32,945 bases of DNA from Pelargonium nanum (lineage: Eukaryota > Streptophyta > Magnoliopsida > Geraniales > Geraniaceae). The notes below the pieces were generated by a model. That model was not told where the DNA came from. It saw nothing but the letters and a program-made list of their open reading frames with translations, and did no database searches. The DNA lies in the NCBI GenBank assembly GCA_036897485.1, contig JAYMTF010000606.1, positions 1-32,945 on the forward strand, given 5' to 3'. Shown here one piece after another: positions 31,589 to 32,945 of the stretch (its first letter is position 1; every line of letters begins with the position of its first letter). The position numbers and the translations under genes were made by a program.

Positions 31589-32945
31589 TTTTGCACACAA
31601 CCCAGTTTCTGTATCTAACTCTCGGTCTCTAATAAGAAGCTAAAGATGCTAAAGTTTCTATTTTTTTAATCTCTGAAAGCAAAACCATAAACCTCTGTTC
31701 GCATCTGTATCGGTCTCTCTGCGAGCGACTGAGCGAGAACGAATGACGGAAATGTCTGCCTACGGTGTCGTTTTGATGGTTAACTGCAAAGTTGGATTTG
31801 TACCTAATTAGGTGGCTATAACAAAATGTCAACTTTGGACCTGCCCCTGAAACCGGTAGATATGAGAATTGAAAACTTGATTTTGGGCTGGGCCGAACTA
31901 TAGATTAAAAATAAAGTAATACAACCCGTTATTAAAGAAGTACAAATTCGATCGGATAAATTTTGGATCTATAGTGCAAAATGAGTGAACTAGTATGATC
32001 TAATACGATCCTTATTTTCCAATGAAGATCTGATCTAAAATTGATCGGGTCGAATTAATGTCCACGAGCATAGATCCAAATTTACAACTCTACATTTTTA
32101 GAGATTGTTTAGTATTAGTTTAGCACAATACATGTTAAGATAAAGAGAATTTGTTTGTCTTGTCAGCTACTTTTGAGTGTCTTTGTAACAATGGCAAAAG
32201 TAAGAAAAATTTACTTTCGTGCGGTGGTAGAACACTAGAAGGAGAAGTAAGAAATAAGAAATTTATTTTTCCAAATCTAGTCCCACTTTATCACATAAAA
32301 TTTATCATATGATACATAATATTTTACGCGCACAAAAAAAATCACATGAACAAATAAACTATTGTGATTAAGGAGTTGGCTACTCATCTATAAAAGTACA
32401 TGCTTATTTATAACAGTTGACTATTGATGTATAGGTTGGACGGTCGAATGTTACCTTTCTATTTTAAGCTTCTTATCTTCATTAATGAAAATTTGCTACT
32501 TACCTTTTTTTTTTCTTTTTTGAAGCAAGATATTTATCTTATGTTTTAAACTAGGTAACAATAAAACAAAATTTATGTATTAACATTAACTCCGCCTCTC
32601 TCTACAGAGAGAAAATCATAGGCGGCGGTTGCGGCTCCTTGGCGGCGGCGGCTCTCGTATCGGAGCGGGCGTGTCTCTCGCATGAGAGTAATACCATTAG
32701 GGTATTTCGTTTGTGGCGGCTAGGGTTCGGTAAGTGGTGGTTAGGGAGGCGGCAGCAGTAGGTTTAGGGTATCTGCGGCATCTTTGGAGTGTGCGGCTAT
32801 GACAGAGTTCAGCCCCGGTTCGCAAAAGAGTAGCAGGTTCGCAAGGACTAATGCAGTTTAAGGTAGGTGCTTTCCGTGGTAGAGTACGGGAGGTTACTGG
32901 TTTGTTCGGTCTGGCTCATTCGATCTTGGTACTGGTAACGGGGTT
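31589..32945. other. 5' flank of the Gly-rich gene and AT-rich spacer
   Basis: 31589 to about 31840 is the likely 5' UTR and promoter of the minus-strand gene. 31840-32590 is AT-rich with no credible frame. From about 32595 the sequence turns sharply GC-rich (separate entry). Confidence 0.5.
32595..32945 (+). mobile_element. GC-rich segment at window edge, possible 5' end of a LINE-type retrotransposon
   Basis: After an AT-rich spacer, a CTCTCTCTACAGAGAGAA hairpin-like start leads into GCGGCGGTTGCGG-type sequence and continues GC-rich to the edge. There is no long open frame yet. A short CT/GA hairpin followed by a GC-rich untranslated leader is how I remember some plant L1-type LINEs beginning, but no coding part is visible here. 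A gene 5' UTR is the alternative. Confidence 0.3.

Noticed and set aside
1..32945. Search for CRISPR arrays, phage or bacterial operons
   Set aside because: There are no regularly spaced repeats. The genes are intron-rich and plant-type, and the repeats found are transposons or coding repeats.

Overview
This is nuclear DNA from a flowering plant, most likely a eudicot. The genes have many GT-AG introns in an AT-rich background. Every recognisable product has a plant-type homologue, and the gaps and larger introns hold relics of DNA transposons, LINEs and a SINE. I see no bacterial, organellar or viral block and no CRISPR, tRNA or rRNA gene. I joined exons by hand from reading frame, splice signals and family knowledge; no transcript data were available.

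Layout. Six protein-coding genes can be assembled from start to stop. (1) 1538-3468, minus: Bax inhibitor-1, an ER membrane cell-death suppressor, 6 exons, 238 aa. (2) 5119-11148, minus: a CDC7-type replication kinase, 15 exons, 1036 aa, with a LINE relic in one intron and two E2F-type sites plus a telo-box upstream. (3) 12424-17261, minus: a VAP27-family ER contact-site protein of the VAP2-1 type, 7 exons, 242 aa. Its 2.8 kb intron holds a hAT-like MITE and a 1.3 kb MULE-like element. (4) 20347-22578, minus: the nuclear gene for plastid ribosomal protein bL19c, 5 exons, 221 aa. (5) 24198-27008, plus: a glycerol-3-phosphate permease (G3Pp4-like, SLC37-type MFS), 3 exons, 522 aa, with two P1BS-type phosphate-starvation motifs upstream. 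(6) 28539-31588, minus: an uncharacterised glycine-rich/leucine-zipper plant protein, perhaps related to cadmium-induced AS8, 7 exons, 348 aa.

Gaps. 1-1537 and 3469-5118 are AT-rich; the second contains a ~750 bp element with terminal inverted repeats and an internal ~101 bp direct repeat. 17262-20346 holds GA-rich promoter sequence, a 54 bp tandem repeat, an 88 bp tRNA-derived SINE with clear target-site duplications, and unidentified exon-like open segments on the minus strand. 22579-24197 separates the divergent bL19c and G3Pp genes and contains a retroposed poly(A) tail. The window ends in an abruptly GC-rich stretch that may be the 5' end of a retrotransposon.

The genes are not an operon or pathway cluster; each is an ordinary single gene. 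The most useful non-coding signals are the promoter motif sets of CDC7 (cell cycle) and G3Pp (phosphate) and the well-delimited SINE and MULE-like insertions. I found no convincing new multi-gene system.
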